Positions 61,978-64,000 of a DNA stretch of 64,000 bases are shown here, piece after piece. Source of the DNA: Anaeromyces robustus (taxonomy: Eukaryota > Neocallimastigomycota > Neocallimastigomycetes > Neocallimastigales > Neocallimastigaceae); contig MCFG01000350.1 in assembly GCA_002104895.1 (NCBI GenBank), positions 1 to 64,000 on the forward strand, read 5' to 3'. The notes beneath the pieces are model-generated. The model worked only from the letters and a program-made list of their open reading frames with translations. It was not told the DNA's origin and ran no database searches. A program made the position numbers and the translations under genes. The stretch's first letter is position 1. Each line of letters starts with the position of its first letter.

Positions 61978-63025
61978 AAAATTAATGCCAATAAATTTTA
62001 ATATAGAAAATTCAAAAACATTAACACCATCACAATCTCAAACTTCTATAAAATCAAAAATTGATCCTAGTATACTAAATAATAATACAAATAAAGAACC
62101 AAAATTATCAAGGTTAGGTAGTCTTATTAAAAAAGGATCAGGATCTGTAGATAAATCAAATAAGATTAAATATGTTAATGAACCAGCACAAATGAAGAAA
62201 AAATGGGTAGATTTTATAGGAGGTCAATCAGTAGTAGATTCAATGAATTTAACAAAAGAACAAATTAATCGACAAGAAGTTATTTATGAAATTATTGATA
62301 CTGAAAAAGATTATGTTTTAGATTTATCAATTATTATTGAGGTTTATATTCATATAAATATTTATAAAAATTATATATACATATAATACAATTTTAAATT
62401 ATTTTTAAAATGAATAAATGAATAGAATAAAATAAATGAAATAAAATATATTATAATAAAAAGAATAATAAAAAAAAAGTACACATATAATAATTTTGAA
62501 ATATTAAATCAATTTTAATTTATATATATAATCTTTTTTTCTTTTTTTTCTACTATTATAGTTATACATTAAACCAATGAGAGAAAATAATTTATTAACG
62601 AGAAGAGATTTAAATATAGTATTTTCAAATATTGAACAACTTTATGGTGTTAATAAAGTAAATTAAATAATTTATTAAAAATAATTGATAATAAATATAT
62701 TATATAAATAAATAATTAGATATTAAACACAAAAAAGCTATATATATATTTTTATGAAATATATATATATATATAAAAAAAAAAAAAAAAAAAAAGAAAA
62801 AAAGAATAATAACTATAATAATAATCAGAATAGTGATATTAATTTTTATTTATATTAAAAAAAAAGACATTATTATCTAGTTTTGTTAAACGACAAATGG
62901 CAAATTCATATATTGAAGAAATTGGGGATATATGGCTTACAATGGTATAGCATATATATTCATAAATATATATATATATTTAAAATTTAAATAAATAAAT
63001 AAATTAATAAATAAATAAATATACA

Positions 63026-63100
<75 letters not shown>

Positions 63101-63101
63101 T

Positions 63102-63149
<48 letters not shown>

Positions 63150-64000
63150 TATAATTATAATTTTTAATTTATATTTATATATATATTTATATTTATATTT
63201 ATATTCTCATAAAATAATAAATATATATATATGCTTTATTCTATGTTATTTTAATCTTTATATATATTATATAGTTGGAATTTTTAAAAATGTATATGTT
63301 ATATTGTGGAAACTATGCCTATGCTATTACAAAATTAGAAGATTTAAAGAGTTCAAAAACTATTACCAAGTTTTTAAATGTAAAAAGAAAAGAAAATTTG
63401 AAAAAAAAATAAAAAAAAAAAGTTTTTTTTTTATTATGAATTTTATAATACTATAATAATATCAAAGCAACAATATTAATAATTATATAATATACAATTT
63501 AGGCACAATTTCATTGTAAAGAATCAAGATCTCTTAAATTAGAAAATTTCTTGTAAAAAAAATTTTTTTTTGATTAATTTAAAAAAAAAAAAATATTATT
63601 ATTATCTTTTTAAGTCATAAATTAAAAAAAAAATTATATATAAATGTTTTTTATATATAGAATTAAACCAGTTCAAAGAATATGTAAATACCCTTTACTT
63701 TTAAAGGTAAAGATATATATTTATTATATTATAGTTATTTAATACTACATATTATTTTGATATATTAATTAATTATATATAATAAAAAATTTACTTAATT
63801 TATATTTATTATGTATAATTTTATTTTTTTTTTATTTATTTATTTATTTAAAAATACTAATTCATGTGTTATTTATAATTTAGGAATTAATAAAATATAC
63901 AGATAAATCACATAAAGATTATGAAAATTTAATAAAAGCTTATGCAAGACTAGAAACTGTAGTAACAGTAGTTAATGCCGCGTCAAAAGAAGCAGAAGCA
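61502..64000 (+). CDS. SH3-RhoGEF (Dbl-family guanine nucleotide exchange factor), 5' part
   Basis: Seven exons in frame: 61502-62341, 62562-62657, 62867-62944, 63275-63379, 63503-63552, 63661-63706 and 63884 to beyond the window end; about 444 residues are visible. Introns are 108-330 bp, GT-AG; five of the six are phase 0, and one splits a Leu codon (tt|a). Residues 16-66 form an SH3 domain (AKVIYNFDAEGDVELSL, Trp47, GWFPNNYV). A Ser-rich linker with an Asn run (about 147-158) follows. The DH domain starts at about 257 (RQEVIYEIIDTEKDYV) and continues across exons with YIKPMREN, FSNIEQLYGVNK, YIEEIGDIWL and the signature IKPVQRICKYPLLLK. Established: DH domains exchange GDP for GTP on Rho/Cdc42 GTPases; a PH domain usually follows. 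Role: cell polarity and actin control. The acceptor of intron 2 (aaaaaaaag) is weak but needed for frame. Confidence 0.93.
63029..63149. repeat. (AAT)n microsatellite in RhoGEF intron 3
   Basis: About 38 AAT units with few interruptions inside the 330-bp intron 62945-63274; it accounts for the unusual intron length. Confidence 0.92.

Overview
The window is extremely AT-rich and gene-poor: intergenic DNA is nearly all A/T homopolymers, AAAT/AAT/AAAAT microsatellites and short hairpins, with compact and mostly intronless genes that stand out by composition. Hevein-type chitin-binding (CBM18) secreted proteins, a fungal-sized PurL, an SH3-RhoGEF gene with short GT-AG introns, and several genes of bacterial type carried as eukaryotic single genes all point to an anaerobic gut fungus (Neocallimastigomycota). 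This is an inference from content; there is no rRNA or marker gene to prove it.

Layout. 1-800: 3' end of a secreted protein with three CBM18 domains. 2270-3660: an exon-like but unidentified island. 4749-8810: complete FGAM synthase (ADE6/PurL) on the minus strand. 11816-12307: small secreted Cys-containing protein. 14656-15099: YbhB/PEBP-like protein. 17496-19982: large secreted protein with an internally duplicated Cys-rich/VWA/CBM18 module. 19983-29404: a long gene desert holding a clear tRNA-derived SINE (23878-24394) between perfect 12-bp target-site duplications. 29405-31546: YhgE/Pip-type membrane protein, a family otherwise known from Gram-positive bacteria. 34396-35336: peroxiredoxin-glutaredoxin hybrid enzyme in two exons. 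36968-49225: a cluster of one secreted eight-cysteine-domain family, with one short member, three long members (two in inverted orientation) and one decayed fragment. 53047-54885: NhaC-type Na+/H+ antiporter. 56430-59119: two paralogous secreted, very basic, repeat-containing proteins that look like proteolytically processed precursors. 61502-64000: 5' part of an SH3-RhoGEF gene with seven visible exons.

Themes. (1) Secretion and the cell surface: CBM18 and VWA proteins, the eight-Cys family, and the basic repeat precursors all carry signal peptides. (2) Probable bacterial acquisitions: YbhB, YhgE/Pip, Prx-Grx hybrid and NhaC; the Prx-Grx gene carries a spliceosomal intron, so it is a nuclear gene and not contamination. 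(3) Ongoing local duplication: the 37-49 kb family shares a promoter block (TATAAAAG 153-155 nt before each ATG), and near-identity covers promoter plus coding region while flanks have decayed. I consider that cluster, the basic repeat precursors and the eukaryotic YhgE/Pip gene the best candidates for something undescribed.
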